Source: Blasia pusilla
Lineage: Eukaryota > Marchantiophyta > Marchantiopsida > Blasiales
DNA length: 64,000 bases
Assembly (NCBI GenBank): GCA_050084515.1
Contig: CM114275.1
Span: 9,734,001 to 9,798,000, forward strand
Direction: 5' to 3'
This document shows positions 10,775 to 22,640 of this stretch, piece by piece. Each line of letters begins with the position of its first letter. Position 1 is the first letter of the stretch. The notes beneath the pieces were generated by a model. That model worked only from the letters and a program-made list of their open reading frames with translations. It did no database searches and had not been told where the DNA came from. Both the position numbers and the translations under genes were made by a program.

Positions 10775-11052
10775 CTTCTGGAGTTCTCATGTTGGAGGGT
10801 CGTGATGGAGTTGTTTGGAAGGACCATGTGCGTAATTGTGCGCCATGTCATCTTCCAAATGTGGATGGTACTGGATACCCAAGCTTAGCCATGATACGTG
10901 CTAGCTTGAGGTGCATGTTGTGTGGGTCTGTTGGTAACGTAGCCCATATGTTGGTCTGTGATCAGTGTTCTAGGGGTTGGCACATGATCTGTTTGACTCC
11001 ACGTATGGATGTTATTCCTACTAGAAGGTGGGTTTGTCCTCTATGTACTTAG
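10759..11052 (+). CDS. Element B: integrase tail with C-terminal PHD finger
   Basis: This 97-residue frame continues the polyprotein beyond the integrase SH3-like region (LEGRDGVVWKDHVRNCAPCH). It ends in a complete C4HC3 PHD zinc finger: CMLC, CDQC, the His in GWHMIC and the final CPLC, with the conserved Trp two residues before CPLC (WVCPLC). PHD fingers usually bind the histone H3 tail. Here the domain occupies the place where chromoviruses carry a chromodomain, so a role in targeting integration to chromatin is a reasonable inference. The stop at 11,050-11,052 follows CPLCT directly. Related, decayed copies lie at 22.1 and 33.4 kb, showing that the finger belongs to the family rather than to this insertion. 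Confidence 0.8.
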   Translation: MREVLASGVLMLEGRDGVVWKDHVRNCAPCHLPNVDGTGYPSLAMIRASLRCMLCGSVGNVAHMLVCDQCSRGWHMICLTPRMDVIPTRRWVCPLCT

Positions 11053-11225
11053 GAGAGGTAGATGACTTGATCTTTGCGTGATATGGATTACAGATAGGTG
11101 ACTAACGATGGGGCAACCTAGCACCCGGCCTTCTGATTCGTGCACCCAAGAAGGTGTATAGCATGTAGTAGATGTATAGGGCTACCTAGGAGTTAGAGGG
11201 ACCTAACCTCCAGTTAGGGGGGCGA
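11053..11225 (+). other. Element B: 3' untranslated tail and polypurine tract
   Basis: After the PHD stop, this stretch matches the tails of the copies at 22.35-22.48, 32.39-32.61 (reverse) and 33.60-33.73 kb: an 'ACTAACGATGGGGC' block, a 'GGAGTTAGAGGGACCTAACC' type block and a purine run AGTTAGGGGGGCGA at about 11,213-11,226. The last is the inferred polypurine tract. The shared tail is the key evidence that all these pieces belong to one family. Confidence 0.65.
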
Positions 11226-11331
11226 CTTGTGGTACACTTGTGTTTGTGTATGCTCTCGTCTATGTTATGTATGTATGTGAGTATGGTATGTCAGCGATGT
11301 ATGTTGTATGACGATGTGGATTCGCACGACA
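11226..11331 (+). repeat. Element B: start of 3' LTR (R1 segment)
   Basis: The sequence begins TTGTGGTACACTTGTG right after the purine tract and ends in TCGCACGACA. It corresponds to the first ~120 bases (here called R1) of the family LTR seen at 31.6-35.3 kb. Similarity to the LTR body is lost after GCACGACA, so either this copy is truncated here or its LTR is too diverged to follow. Confidence 0.5.
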
Positions 11332-11339
11332 GAGGTGAT

Positions 11340-13555
11340 GAATTTTTTCTAAAACTATATTTAAGGAGGAGCGATTAACAAAGTCTATGGTATTCATGCC
11401 AGTGAGGACCCATAATTTCCATAAAGTTAGTCATGATCATGGGTAAAAAGGAAGAGAGACCTGGGTCGGACTCACCATAGTCGAAATCTACACTTGCTAG
11501 TTGGGAGACTACTATGGGCAGCAAAACATATTGCGGGATTAGTGCTACTCAAGACAAACACGTGACTTGAGACCGAACTTAGGAGAAACAAGACTTAGCC
11601 ACTCACGGGTAGGAGTGACATAAAAGATAGGTATAAAATCCTCAAGCCAAGATCCTATCGAAGGGCCAATAGAAAGGATGATCATAGTAGTCAAGATTGG
11701 CGAGGCACTTGGAATCTAGGATACTAGTTATGATACATGAAGGCTAGGAAGAGAACCATGAGATACCAAATGATGAGAGCTAATATAGGCGCGAGCCATA
11801 AGATGCATGAAAGATGGGATGAGATTCCAAGATGAAATTAGGAAAGTGAATTTGAGCATAATTTTCCATGAGACTCCTTGAAGTAATCGTGGGGGTTAAC
11901 TAGTAAAGCATACGTTTGCAACAGGGGAACCACATTTTGGTTGTGGGCTAAAATCAAAGGCTCTACATAGGCCCTTGATTTTAACCCACAACCAAAATAA
12001 TGATGATTTTAGGTGGATATTTGAAAAGGTAGGGTTCTCTCAGAGAATCCTAGAAGAATCTAGATGGAAAGATCTTCTTTCTCCCTATTCGCTTGAGTCT
12101 TGAAACAAAGTACTAATCATGTTTCATGTTTGGGCCATATTTAAGGTTTGAGCCAAGGAAAAATTCATGACGCATGAGGAATTAACCATCGCCCTCTAGA
12201 TTTCGTTGAGCGTTTGGGAGAGATTGGTCCAGGGTTAGGGAAGAGGCTTCCTGAGGAGGCAATATGCATCTAGGGAAACTTGGAACCATTTGGCGTTTCA
12301 CAATTTTGCCTACTTGCCTATAGAAAATATGATTGGTTAGGTCTTTGAGACTCAATCTAAGACTTTCATGTGCTCCCAAGATTCAAGGTCGAGATCTCTT
12401 TGCATGCTATTGAGGAGTAAAGATTGAACTCATTCACGGTTGAGAGCCATAAAGAGTGGCCCAAGAGGGATCCTTTGGATGAAGGAGGTGGTGTTTTTTC
12501 TATAATTATAAATAATAATATAATTATAAACGGGAGTATCTTCAAGGGTTTTTTGGGTCTCAATCCCACCTTGAGAAGCATGAGGTTGAACCAAATCCAC
12601 GTGATGAGCTTTGAGATTGGCGTTGGAGTTTCTACAACATGCCTAGTTTGTTCAAATCATTTTGGATGATAACTTTGGACCTTAAATTGAGGACACTTGC
12701 CTTAAGTCTTGCTTACAAACTTGTTTAAGGTCCATAGGGTAGTTGAGACCACAAAGAATACTAGTGTTGTTTCATATCAAGTATTTTTAAGATGCATTTG
12801 GGATGAAAAAGGTGGCATTGGAAAAACTATTTTGGTAAACTTAAAACCAAAAGTCCTAAAATGGGCCCCAAAATTTTGGAATGATAGTTTGGATTGAGGG
12901 CCATAAGGAATGGCCCAAGAAGGATTTTTTGGATGGAGGGATGAATTCTAGAAATTAATAAATATATAAATATAAGGGAGAGTGTTTCCAAGAGATTTTG
13001 GAATTTAAATCACACCTCGAAAAAAATGGGGGTTGAACCAAAGACAAAAGATGGATTGAGTTTAGGGTATGGAGGTTTTCACACCAAGCCAAATAACACC
13101 AATTTAGAGAAAAATGGTGGATTAGATCATTTATGGGTCTCACAACACTTTCAGATCAAGGTTTGAAATAAGAACTTAAGATCAATATTACTCATTGTAT
13201 TGTAGAAAATAGGTCAACTTCTCCTTATGCTTGGTGTTGTTGACCTTTCTTCGATTCAATGTTCATGAAAACTCCATCAAATGTTGGTTTAGGATACAAA
13301 CTAAATATATGAGAATCAAAACTTAAGTTCATACGCACTATTTAGCACGATGACCTTGACTGCAGGTATATTGCAGAGGCCTCGTATTTGGCAAGTCTGG
13401 AAATTTTCAAGGAGAAGAAAACCCAATTAAACTATTTCGGAGAGTATAGATGCAATCACAAATGGATGGAGTTAAGGGATTAAAAGAATAACTTAAGATA
13501 TAAAAAAAATGACTTGCAAAGAATGAGGGCTTATCAATAAAAACTTCAAATAACA
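11340..13555. other. Unrecognised intergenic DNA
   Basis: No convincing coding region. Open frames here are short and lack recognisable motifs. The notable item is a hairpin at 11,934-11,998, listed separately. Blocks near 12,440-12,560 and 12,890-13,020 resemble each other ('GCCATAAAGAGTGGCCCAAGAGGGATCCTTTGGATG' type wording recurs as 'GCCATAAGGAATGGCCCAAGAAGGATTTTTTGGATG'), suggesting a diverged direct duplication about 450 bp apart. Confidence 0.4.
11934..11998. repeat. Near-perfect hairpin, 28-bp arms and 9-base loop
   Basis: Arms 11,934-11,961 and 11,971-11,998 are complementary at 26 of 28 positions, with loop TCTACATAG. It could be a tiny inverted-repeat element, a small-RNA hairpin or an inversion product. 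No target-site duplication is obvious. Confidence 0.6.
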
Positions 13556-13990
13556 AGATATAGCCAATAATCAAAGGCCATCAGTCAAAACTCCATATCT
13601 CATTTGAGTTGCAACGAAATTAGAACCCATCCACTAGATCTTGAGATCATATTTGAGTTTCAAAAAAATTAGAGGACATCAATGAGAATTTAAGATAATA
13701 TTTGAGTTGCAATGAATTGAGGGCATCAATTAGAAATTAAGACCACATTTGAGTTGCACCTAATTGGATGTCATTAATTAGAACTTAAAATCACATTTGA
13801 TTGTAGTAAATTGGGGGCATCAATTAGAACTTAGCATCATATTTGAGTCGGAGCAAATTAGAAGACATCAACTAGAACTTAAGATCATATTTTAGTCATA
13901 GCAAATGAGAGGCATTAAATCAAAACTTAGGATCACAATGGAGTCATTAGGAATCAGAGGCCATCGTTGAGAACTTAATATCACATTTAT
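13556..13990. repeat. Degenerate tandem array, ~47-bp unit, about 8-9 copies
   Basis: Units begin with GAGTTGCAA-like words at about 13,606, 13,655, 13,704, 13,751, 13,799, 13,845, 13,893 and 13,941, so the spacing is 46-49 bases. The common core is CATCAATTAGAACTTAA followed by an ATCACATTT-like end. Copies differ from each other by perhaps a quarter of positions. It is non-coding and minisatellite-like. Confidence 0.75.
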
Positions 13991-14129
13991 AAATAAGTAA
14001 TGAAAAACAAAAAATAACCATAAAATAAGCTCATGGTTGAGATAAAATAGATCTAGTGTGAATCATTTATTCCCCAAAATTGATAAGGAATAAATGTTCC
14101 TATAGTATAACAAGGGCTCCTTTTAAAGT

Positions 14130-14280
14130 ATAATTGGGGTCAAACTTGATTTCAAACTTAAGTTCCGAAAGTACAATGGTGGGTCAAAATTGAATTGCAA
14201 CTTAAGCTCTAGGAGTACACCACATGGGAAGAAATCTTGATTTGGAACTTAAGTTCCAAGAGTATAATGGGGATTTACAG
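14130..14280. repeat. Short degenerate tandem repeat, ~45-bp unit, 3 copies
   Basis: Three blocks share 'AACTTGATTTCAAACTTAAG' and 'TTCCGAAAGTACAATGG' type wording, at about 14,131, 14,174 and 14,218. It lies 150 bases after the 47-bp array but has a different core. Confidence 0.5.
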
Positions 14281-14289
14281 AGAGAGCAA

Positions 14290-17200
14290 CCACTCATTGG
14301 TGGAAATGTCTACATCCATCTCTTCTATTCTTGGCTTCATAAAGTGATTTAATCCTCATGCATATACAACCTAATCAAACCGACGTAGAGAGGGAATCAA
14401 CATCAACCGTGTGAATTCTACTTGCAATGATTTCTTCATAGATGCATCCACCTTATCAAATCGCCCCTAATTCACTATTTGATAGGCCTCGTCAATGGAG
14501 CTCAAATCCACACCAATTTCTCCTTCCGCTTCTTGATGACTTTAAGGAGATGCTTCTTAAGCTTTTAGTTGTACAAGTAAGAATATGTTGCATCATAGTC
14601 AAAACTATGTATGAAATTCCCTTCATCTCTTCTCAGGACATTCCTACTAATGTAGTGAAACTTGGTGTCCATGCACGAGCATGAATGTTGTGTAAAAACT
14701 AACTCGAATGTCGGAGAGCAAGAACTCTCATGGTCATCAATGAGCATGTTGATTACTGTTTGCAACCTCCATAAACTTCAATACAAAATGATGATCACCC
14801 ATGCGTGTGATGAATAACTTATCCTCCCTATTCTATTGTACAATTTCTCTCCAAGTATTTTCAAAATTCTTTGTAAAGATATCAACGTACATGCATACAT
14901 GAGGAATATATGGAAAAATCATGAAACAAATAAAACTATTTTCTACGTCTTTTCTTCAATTGAAAAAAGATCTGCCTACATTTTTCCAAGTCAAAACCGC
15001 CTCAAAGTCAATGAAACCCATCTCGTCCACAACTTGGTAGAAACAAGGTTGCTTTCTCCACTTGAAATAGAGTCTCCCTCCAATAATGATAATTTCCTCC
15101 ATGGCATCCATGTAAATAATCTACTTTTGTTGATTCTCTAAAATATAATCTTCTTTGCGATTAAGATGGAGTTTGTGCTACATGCCGCCTACGAGCTTGA
15201 TGAATAGTTCTTGTCGAAGTTACAAAAATATACATCTATTTAATATCAATCCTCATGCAAAATTTACTTATGGTTTTTGCAGGATTCTCATTGATATTTG
15301 AATATTTTGCCTATACTTTTAACTTCTCTTGGATAGCAAGAGAAGTTAAGGGCATACTTAAAGCCCGATCTCCCAAGCACTAGCAAAGAACAATTCTTTT
15401 GGGTCCAAAGGAAACTTGATCTCTTGAGAAAAGGCAAAGGGATTTAATCTTAATCTAAAACTTGGAGGAGCATTTCAATGGCCTCTACTCTACTTTCTTT
15501 GCGATTATCCTATCACACTTCATAATTGATTCAAATACAAATTTTGCTCAATTGGATTCATTTTGGGGGGAAATAGATCTCTACAATCCTTCGACGTTAT
15601 GGTTTAACACGAGAGGTTTTGATGTTTTTAAGAAGTTCTTATGTTTTTCATGACATAGAGTTGTATCACTTCATCCTCTTCTTAATTAAAAAAATGCAAA
15701 ACTTCTTTACAATTTCTAGAAAAAATTAACCTTCACACTCTATTCCTTGAAACACAACGAGGTAGGTATGATTGAGATGACTATCCGTATATGCAAAGTG
15801 AAGAAAAATTGTTCCTGGCGGTGCTAGCTTTCTTAAACTATGTATGTCTTTAATAGTACCATAGTTGAAAGCCCTCTAGAGGTCTTCCCTTCACCCACTA
15901 ATCCTTAGCAATCCACAAACAAACACAACGTTCTCTTTCTCTGATTGAGTTCTCACCATTGGCAATACCATCGAATTTTTTGTGAAATACACTTACGCAC
16001 GAAATACATACATGGTGCAAGGGACAGTTTTGGAAAGAAGTTTTGATACTTTTTTTTCCACAATACTTCCTAAAAGAACCTTGCTCATGTTTATACAAAC
16101 TGATCACTCTCGTATATTCTTTCTTTAAGAGAAAAAATATCTCCATCCTTGGTCCATAGTCCCCCTAATTACTCATAATCTACCTCTTTAGAAAAGAGAA
16201 AAGAGACATATCTCTTCACTTCTCCTAATTTCTAAGAGTTTCTCAGCCAACCATCCCAATGAAAGATTCGCCAACTATTCTTTGTAAAACTTTTTTTCCT
16301 CTATCAATTGATCTATATTATGCTATTTTTAATTTCTTTTCTAAGTGGATCACTCTCTCCACAGAGGTTTCCAATTCTAAATCCATGTTATTCTCAATCT
16401 ACTTAAGATGTTTCATTGATATCATAAGAGTCTCTACCCTATCTACCAACATCCAGAACTCTTTAAGATTATATCATGGTCTTCCTTCGCTCAAGCGCTC
16501 AGATCTTCCATCACTCCTCCCTAATTTTCCTCCAACTTGCCCACAACCAATTTCATTCTTCATAGAACCTATTTTTCTTGAACATCCTAGCTCAAAGATA
16601 CAAGCATAACTATGACATTCTTCTCCACAAAATCAATAATCTGTTATTGCATCATTCCTTGGATATATTATCCTAAATTTACCAAGATTTCCTCCAATGC
16701 TTCTCTATACAAGTGCAGATGGTTATCGTGGGTACTTTACAACATCTTGACAAAGAGCTTGAAATCTCCATCTCAAATGTCCTCCACATTATAGCCATTT
16801 ACCATCTTTCACTTCATGAAATATTTGAAGAGGAAACCTATCTTCTTGATCGTGGCTTGAGCTTTACAGTTCCTCCCCTATAGTTCACCTTGTACAATTT
16901 TGCCCACATCTTTGATTTGTATCAAAGCGCATGTTGACTTTTAGCTATTACTTCCTTAAAATCACTAAGAAAACCGATGGAGGTGATCCTCCAATCACCT
17001 TGGAAGAGAGTTTTGAATCCTAATTCTTCTACATTCCGTATGATGCAGCTCTAGTTTGTCAGGTCATGGATTTTCTTAGACAGTAATCAAATCTCCATCT
17101 CTTATCTAAAGGAGTCTACTTTGCATCTCTTTGGGCAGTCGCTCTCAAACAAACAAGATTGACGATCAACTAGGATAACGGAAGAAAATGGTCTCTATGT

Positions 17201-17460
17201 CTAAGATCCTTACCAATTTTTTCCACTCCCTTGTTATGACTCCCCCAACCTTTAATGTCCTATATTTTTCACACTCTAATCGTTATACATTTATTTTTTA
17301 TACTTCACTTTACTAAGATGTTATAAATCTTCTCCAAGATCCTCCCACTTTTACAAGGGATTCTCTCAATGTACTTTACTATCTTTATCACTTCTTCAGT
17401 GAATACTTACTTTAGCATCTCTTTTATGTCATCTCTTATCTTTATAGAAGTTTTTCCCCA
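14290..17460. other. Pyrimidine-rich unrecognised region, possible decayed transposon
   Basis: The plus strand is rich in T and C over 3 kb, and open frames are short on both strands. Reading the minus strand gives scattered Lys/Arg-rich segments that could be a heavily mutated polyprotein upstream of, or nested with, the gypsy relic at 17.7-20.8 kb. I could not place any motif with confidence. Confidence 0.3.
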
Positions 17461-17464
17461 AAAA

Positions 17465-17570
<106 letters not shown>

Positions 17571-17689
17571 CGCTAAGTATGCACCTCCAATTCAACAATT
17601 CAATTAGCATAATAGGATCAAAGCCATATGTTTAATAGTGACATTATTTATATAGTGATATTTTCTGAATTCATATAAGCCTATAATAC

Positions 17690-18160
17690 TGAAGGCAACG
17701 TCATATCCCTATCGGTCACATGTGTCGAGGTGATTGAATTCAAATTTTACATAACATTCTATTTGCCCTTTCTATTAGTCTATTCCCTTGAGGATGATAT
17801 ATCAACATTTCCCAACGTATTATCCCAAAAAATTTCTAAGATGTTCACTGGTCTTATTTAAAAAATGAGTACATTTATCATTTGCTAACTTTGAGGTCCG
17901 ACCATATTTGGTGATAATCTTATGAAAGAAGAACTTTGCTATCCTTTTGCATCATTTTTCCTTGTGGCTTGGGCCTCTACCATCTATGTGAGATAATCTG
18001 TAGCCCCCAAACTATATTTGTTTCTTCAACGTCTTGTCATGTGTTGAATAGGATTCAAAAAATCAATTTCCCAATTTTCAAAATGGGATAAATGGGTTGA
18101 GTGGCCATTTCCCTGAATTCAATGGTTTCCCCATCCTTTGAAATGGGTCACAACTTCTAG
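17690..18160 (-). pseudogene. pol: Element G: integrase relic (A-like gypsy)
   Basis: On the minus strand, translated pieces match the element A integrase in order, with many stops and frameshifts. A weak KWPLNPFIPFEK block lies near 18,110. An ATDYL..MVEAQATRKNDA block lies near 17,960-18,000 and an IITKYG..KLANDKCTHF block near 17,880-17,930. The first corresponds to the region just before the first catalytic Asp. The last corresponds to A's second-Asp region (SDRGTHF), here with altered flanking residues. The similarity to A suggests the same lineage. Confidence 0.5.
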
Positions 18161-18529
18161 TCAACTTAAATACTTCCTTGTGCATTTTAGGTCACCAATA
18201 TCTACTTTGTAAAATTTTCTTTATTGTGTTGTTATGCTTATTTCTTTTTCATGAAGAGCTCGAATTACCTCTTTGCTTCATTTGGTTCCATAAATCTTCT
18301 CAAAATTTCATGAGATCCAAGTTTTTGTTTATCCCTAGATGCAATGTGTGGGGTGTTATCTTATGTTGGAAAACCGCTTTCTCGTCCCTTATCATGGTTT
18401 TTGGATATTTTCCTCTTTGTAAATAATCCCAATTTTTTGATAAATTTCTTCTTTATATAAAAAGAATATATGTTCATTTGGAAATGAGTCATCCAATGTT
18501 ATTGTTGGTCGAGTCATTTTCAACCTTGA

Positions 18530-19010
18530 TTAGAAGTCTACGTTCCAATCATGTATCGATTTACGTATTTCAACTTCAAAATTGAATGCTTGTAGGAATA
18601 GAATCCATTGCGCTTTTCTTCTGGTAAGGTCACCCTTGTTTGTTAAGTGCTTCAATGCATAACGGTTTGCATCACCACTTATTGGGATATCCCAATAAGT
18701 GGTGATGAAACTTTTGAGCTGCAAAAATCATATCTAGGCCCTCTCATTTTATGGATGTATACATCTTCTAGACATTGGATAATTATCTTTCTACAAAGTA
18801 TATTGGATGATCTCTTATGTCTTCATCCTTTTGACTCACTATTGCCCCATAGGTTGAATTTGAAGTATCCATATACATATGAAAGCGCTCATTCCAATTG
18901 GGTGGTTTCAACATCGGGGCTTCCATAAGTTTTTGTTTCAACTCTTCAAATGCTTTTTTTTGCTCTTCTTGCCATACATATGAGATATCCTTCTTCAATA
19001 ATTTGGTCAA
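18530..19010 (-). pseudogene. pol: Element G: RNase H relic with an inserted palindrome
   Basis: Minus-strand frames 18783-19010 and 18530-18724 encode RT-connection and RNase H sequence. The first has WQEEQKKAFEELKQKL and FHMYMDTSNSTYGAIVS (first catalytic Asp). The second has ALKHLTNKGDLTRRKAQWIL, which corresponds to the A stretch after HVDHFAL. Between them, at the place of the HYLLGY motif, a 38-bp perfect palindrome has formed and the last catalytic Asp is not recognisable. RNase H would digest the RNA strand during reverse transcription; this copy is dead. Confidence 0.7.
18670..18707. repeat. Perfect 38-bp palindrome inside the RNase H relic
   Basis: The 19-base arm CATCACCACTTATTGGGAT is followed immediately by its exact reverse complement, with GATATC at the centre. 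Pairing stops at both outer flanks (G at 18,669, A at 18,708). The arms encode part of the HYLLGY region, so one arm probably arose by local inverted duplication. Confidence 0.95.
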
Positions 19011-19019
19011 CAGAGTAGT

Positions 19020-20760
19020 AATAGTAGCATATTAAAAATGGAAGATTTGTAATATCTTATATATCCTAAGAACCCTCAGAGTTCAATTGCTGATGCTTTG
19101 GGGTAATGATTTCTAAATTAGAGCTATTTATTGGTGTCCAGTGAGATTCCTTCCTCAGATATCTCATGTCCTAACAGATAGTGCAAAGATGCACTTTTCT
19201 AGACGTAGCAAGAGCCTAGTCTCCTTGAACCTCTGAAATTTTCTAGCCAACTAATAGGGGTGCTCCTTCAAACTACCAAACACAAAAAATGAGCTTTTTT
19301 TCCCTGATTAATGCTCCTATTGAAAACATTGTTTTCATAGAAGATTCTGAAGTCTCCAAGTTGAACTTTTTTGGCAAATTTAATCAGTAAGGGGAAAGAA
19401 TATAATGAAAAAATTGGTTTTCTTCAATCATAAATCATAAATCTATAGGGGACATCTCGATTTGATAATGCTCTAGTATTTGCATGCCTCTGAATACCGC
19501 GATTTCAAAATTGCCACACCTTAGACCTTCTTGAAGGAGGTCAAGATATTTTTTTCAAAGCTATGTGAAGGTTGTTATCACAAACCACCAACTTCCATCT
19601 CACAAGAAACTAAACGATAAGAAGATCCTCTTAGGTTTTATTCCCAATAATGTCAAAGAAGATTACATTCTTTTCCATAACATTAGCAACTCTAGAAGTC
19701 GTACGTCCAAAATATTTAAGAGTCATTTCCAAAAAATTGGAGCCTTCCCTTGTGGGAGTTTTAAGAAGTTGCATCCATTGAATGCAAAGTCTACCAAGGG
19801 AGGTCTTTCCCCAAAATGCCACCGTAGTGGTATTGGTCATTCTGATCATATCTTCAAATCCTTTCTAATTCCAAAGTCTCAAATGAAAATTTGATTGAAT
19901 AGAGTGAAAGAACTCAATGCAACCCAACCTAACAACTACTTATTTTCTTGTGCCTTATTAATGCAAAAAAAATATGAGCAGCTTGTGCGGCTAAAATATT
20001 AGCAGAATCCTCTTTTGTTGATGATTTCTTTGCAAAATAAAAAATAAAAAAGATTTGTCACCATACAAAAGTTTTGGAATATTCCTAATTGGAACTTAAG
20101 GTCTTCCTACCTCTCTTTACCCTATTCTTGCTCTTGAGTACCACATACCCGAGAACTAAAATCCAAGGATCACAAGTCTCTTTCAAGTTCTTCAAAGACA
20201 ATAGCAAAATGGATTTGTTTTCCATAGTTGAGTGGATTCAATCCCCATCACATAGCTTTCACGGTTAAAACTCTACATTATCAATATTTTTTGTGATAAC
20301 CTTGGTAGAATTCATGATCCTTTCCAAGGCTCACCGTGGAGGAGGTGCCAATGGCACAATGCTAGAGCCAATTTTCCTAAGAAGTATTGTTGACGGCGAG
20401 TGATTCTTTGATGTACACAACTTTGATGATGTAGACTTTGATATCACTAAACGTTGAGCAAGGATAGATATTGCACCTTACTTATTTGAAAATTTTAACC
20501 CCAAATTGAATCCCCTTTCCTCTCTTTGGTTTATTGGGAGTTTCCTCCCAAGAAGACCAAAGCTCCTCTTCTATTTGTCCTCATATTTAAAGGTAGAGGA
20601 TCTTTGACAACATGGGTAACGGTTCTCGGTGTATGAGCTTCCTCTGATTCCAACATATTTGGGGTTGGACTCTTATAGGTTCTCAGGTTCATGGTTATGG
20701 ATCTCCATGGTGTTTGAAAATCTTTGGCCAACGGAGGTTTTCTCTCTTGGTTTATCTATG
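19020..20760 (-). pseudogene. Element G: decayed protease/gag-side relic
   Basis: Minus-strand frames at 19631-19849 and 20531-20731 lie in the position of protease and gag-pro linker relative to the RNase H relic. The second (DFQTPWRSITMNLRTYKSP..., then a Thr-Val-rich segment) resembles the linker before the protease in gypsy polyproteins such as element A. Neither has a definite catalytic motif. RT itself is not recognisable between 19.0 and 19.6 kb. The annotation rests on order and loose resemblance only. Confidence 0.35.
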
Positions 20761-21274
20761 CATCTGCATGTCCATTATGCGAGCCATTATGTGGCATTAT
20801 AGGCACGATGCTTGTCAACTTGGTCAAACATAATTTTTTTGATCAAGAAATTTTGAAATGAGTTTCAAAGAATTTCCCATAATTTTACTTATTACTTTCC
20901 TTACTTGCAAATCCCTACAAAAAGATGTCATATATTTTGAGATTTTTTGTGTAGATAAAAAGGTGAAAAAGGGGGATAATCTTTAAATATTATGCACCAA
21001 TTTAAGACAACCAATTAAAGAGATTCATCCTCAAGATTTTTTTAATTTACCCTCATAAAAATTGTTCTATAACACGTTGATTGTCTTTGTATAGGAGAGT
21101 GATTTGCCTACCATAGTACTATGCAAGAGGCACAATATTAGATCCTTACAGATTCATAGATAAAAGCTGATCCATGCATTTCTAAGGATGTTAATTGAGA
21201 ATCACCTTAAGGGGGATCATATTAACACTCAATTGGACCTCCCTATCATGTTTAATCTATCACATATTTTCCAA

Positions 21275-21410
21275 TAGATCGATGAGTTTTGGTAGAGCAC
21301 CTTTGAGGAGAATGGAGGACAGCCTCAAGAGATCAAGGATGACGTGTTTAGGCCTCGAGTAACTATGGAGATCAGGTTTTCTCTTCATTTTAGCTCGTTT
21401 GGTAGAACAA
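21275..21410 (+). repeat. LTR-body relic of the PHD/DNMT family
   Basis: 'AGATCGATGAG', 'GGTAGAGCACCTTTGAGGAG' and 'AAGGATGACGTGTTTAGGCC' follow in the same order as in the LTR bodies at 33.87-33.98 kb and, reversed, 35.03-35.15 kb. It lies about 400 bp upstream of another 3'-end relic of the same family. Confidence 0.55.
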
Positions 21411-21797
21411 AACTCGAAACTTCATCCCATCTGAGTAGCGATAAGAGGAAGTTGACGGTTTTCAAATAGACGACGGTGGTTGAACAATAGATGGTCGGTG
21501 AAGATCAATTGTAATTATGATATCTCCTACGTGGGTAAATCTTATTCATAAGTCAAAGTATTATGTTTTTCCCCCATTCCACTAACCATTTAAACCAAGG
21601 GTCAACTCACTAAAATTATCTCATATTTAGCTTATACTCCACTAAGCCCCATAAATCTTGGGTCAAAGAATCTTGAATGAGGTTTCCACTTGACTTTACC
21701 CTCAAATCATCTTTTCCCCTTATCCTATGCACTAAGATAAAATGATTTTTTAATGTTTTTCTAAATTAATGTTTTTACTAGGAGATTGAGATCTATA

Positions 21798-22318
21798 AAT
21801 GCTATTGTTGGCGATGGGATATAGTTATGCCACGACATTCGAGAACTTGGAAACTACGCATCCTCGAGATACTTTGAGGTATGCGACTATTTGGGGAGGT
21901 GGTTATCAATTGATGATCCAAAGGTTTCATCAAGGAGACTATGTCTACTTGCAATAGAGTTACGACGTTGGATGTGACCGCAAGGTGAACCATCTTGAGA
22001 GAGCATGATGTATTTAATTTCTATCTAGTATTCTCTTATTGGAGGGACGCAATGGTTTGGTGTGGAAAGATCATATGCGTAACTATACGCTATGTCACCT
22101 TCCTAATATTGATAGTAAAATTGATCCAAGCTTAGCAGTAGTTCTTGCAGGCTTACAATGTATGTTGTGTGGTTCTGCCCATGGTGGAGCCACTATGCTA
22201 GTGTGTGATGGATGTTCGAGAGGGTGGCCCATGGCATGTTTGGCGTTACCTCTCACTAGGGTTCTCGAGGAAAATGAATGTACCTCAAATGTACATAGCA
22301 TGGATACTAGGTAGTCAT
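21798..22318 (+). pseudogene. PHD/DNMT family: integrase C-terminus and decayed PHD finger (copy 2)
   Basis: Sequence from about 21,850 matches element B from its CATTCGGGGTGGAGGTTATCG region onward. The frame 22039-22314 holds the PHD part: CMLC and CDGC are intact, but the zinc-binding His is replaced by Pro (GWPMAC) and the final CPLC is lost. The preceding EGRNGLVWKDHMRNYTLCH block parallels the integrase tail of element B. It would not fold as a normal zinc finger. It is followed by the family 3' tail. Confidence 0.7.
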
Positions 22319-22640
22319 AGATCCAGACTTGTATTGGTGATATGGATGATAAGAAGATAACTAACGATAGGGCCATATGAGCACCCATCCTTTTTTCTCT
22401 TAGTATCCTAGAGATGTATGTCATGGTAGGTAGAGATAGATGGCTATTTGGAGTTAGAGAAATCTAACCATCAACTAGTGGGATGATTTGAGATATTTTG
22501 ATACATAATCAAAATGAGGCCCCGCGTAATCTAAGAGAGGATGTTTCCCCTTCGTTTGGCTCATTTGGAGCTATATAGAGGATCTTAATATTTCAAATAA
22601 GTTTCTATTGAGAGTATAGTTGAATTTTCACTCTTGTAAT
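22319..22640 (+). repeat. PHD/DNMT family: 3' tail, purine tract and partial LTR (copy 2)
   Basis: The tail blocks 'AACTAACGATAGGGCCATATGAGCACC' (in part) and 'GGTAGAGATAGATGGCTATTTGGAG' match those after the other PHD copies. The tract CAACTAGTGGGATGATTTGAGATATTTT marks the internal/LTR border near 22,483. LTR-body wording (CCCCTTCGTTTGGCTCATTTGGAGC, split) continues to about 22,630, but the R1 segment is mostly missing. Confidence 0.6.
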
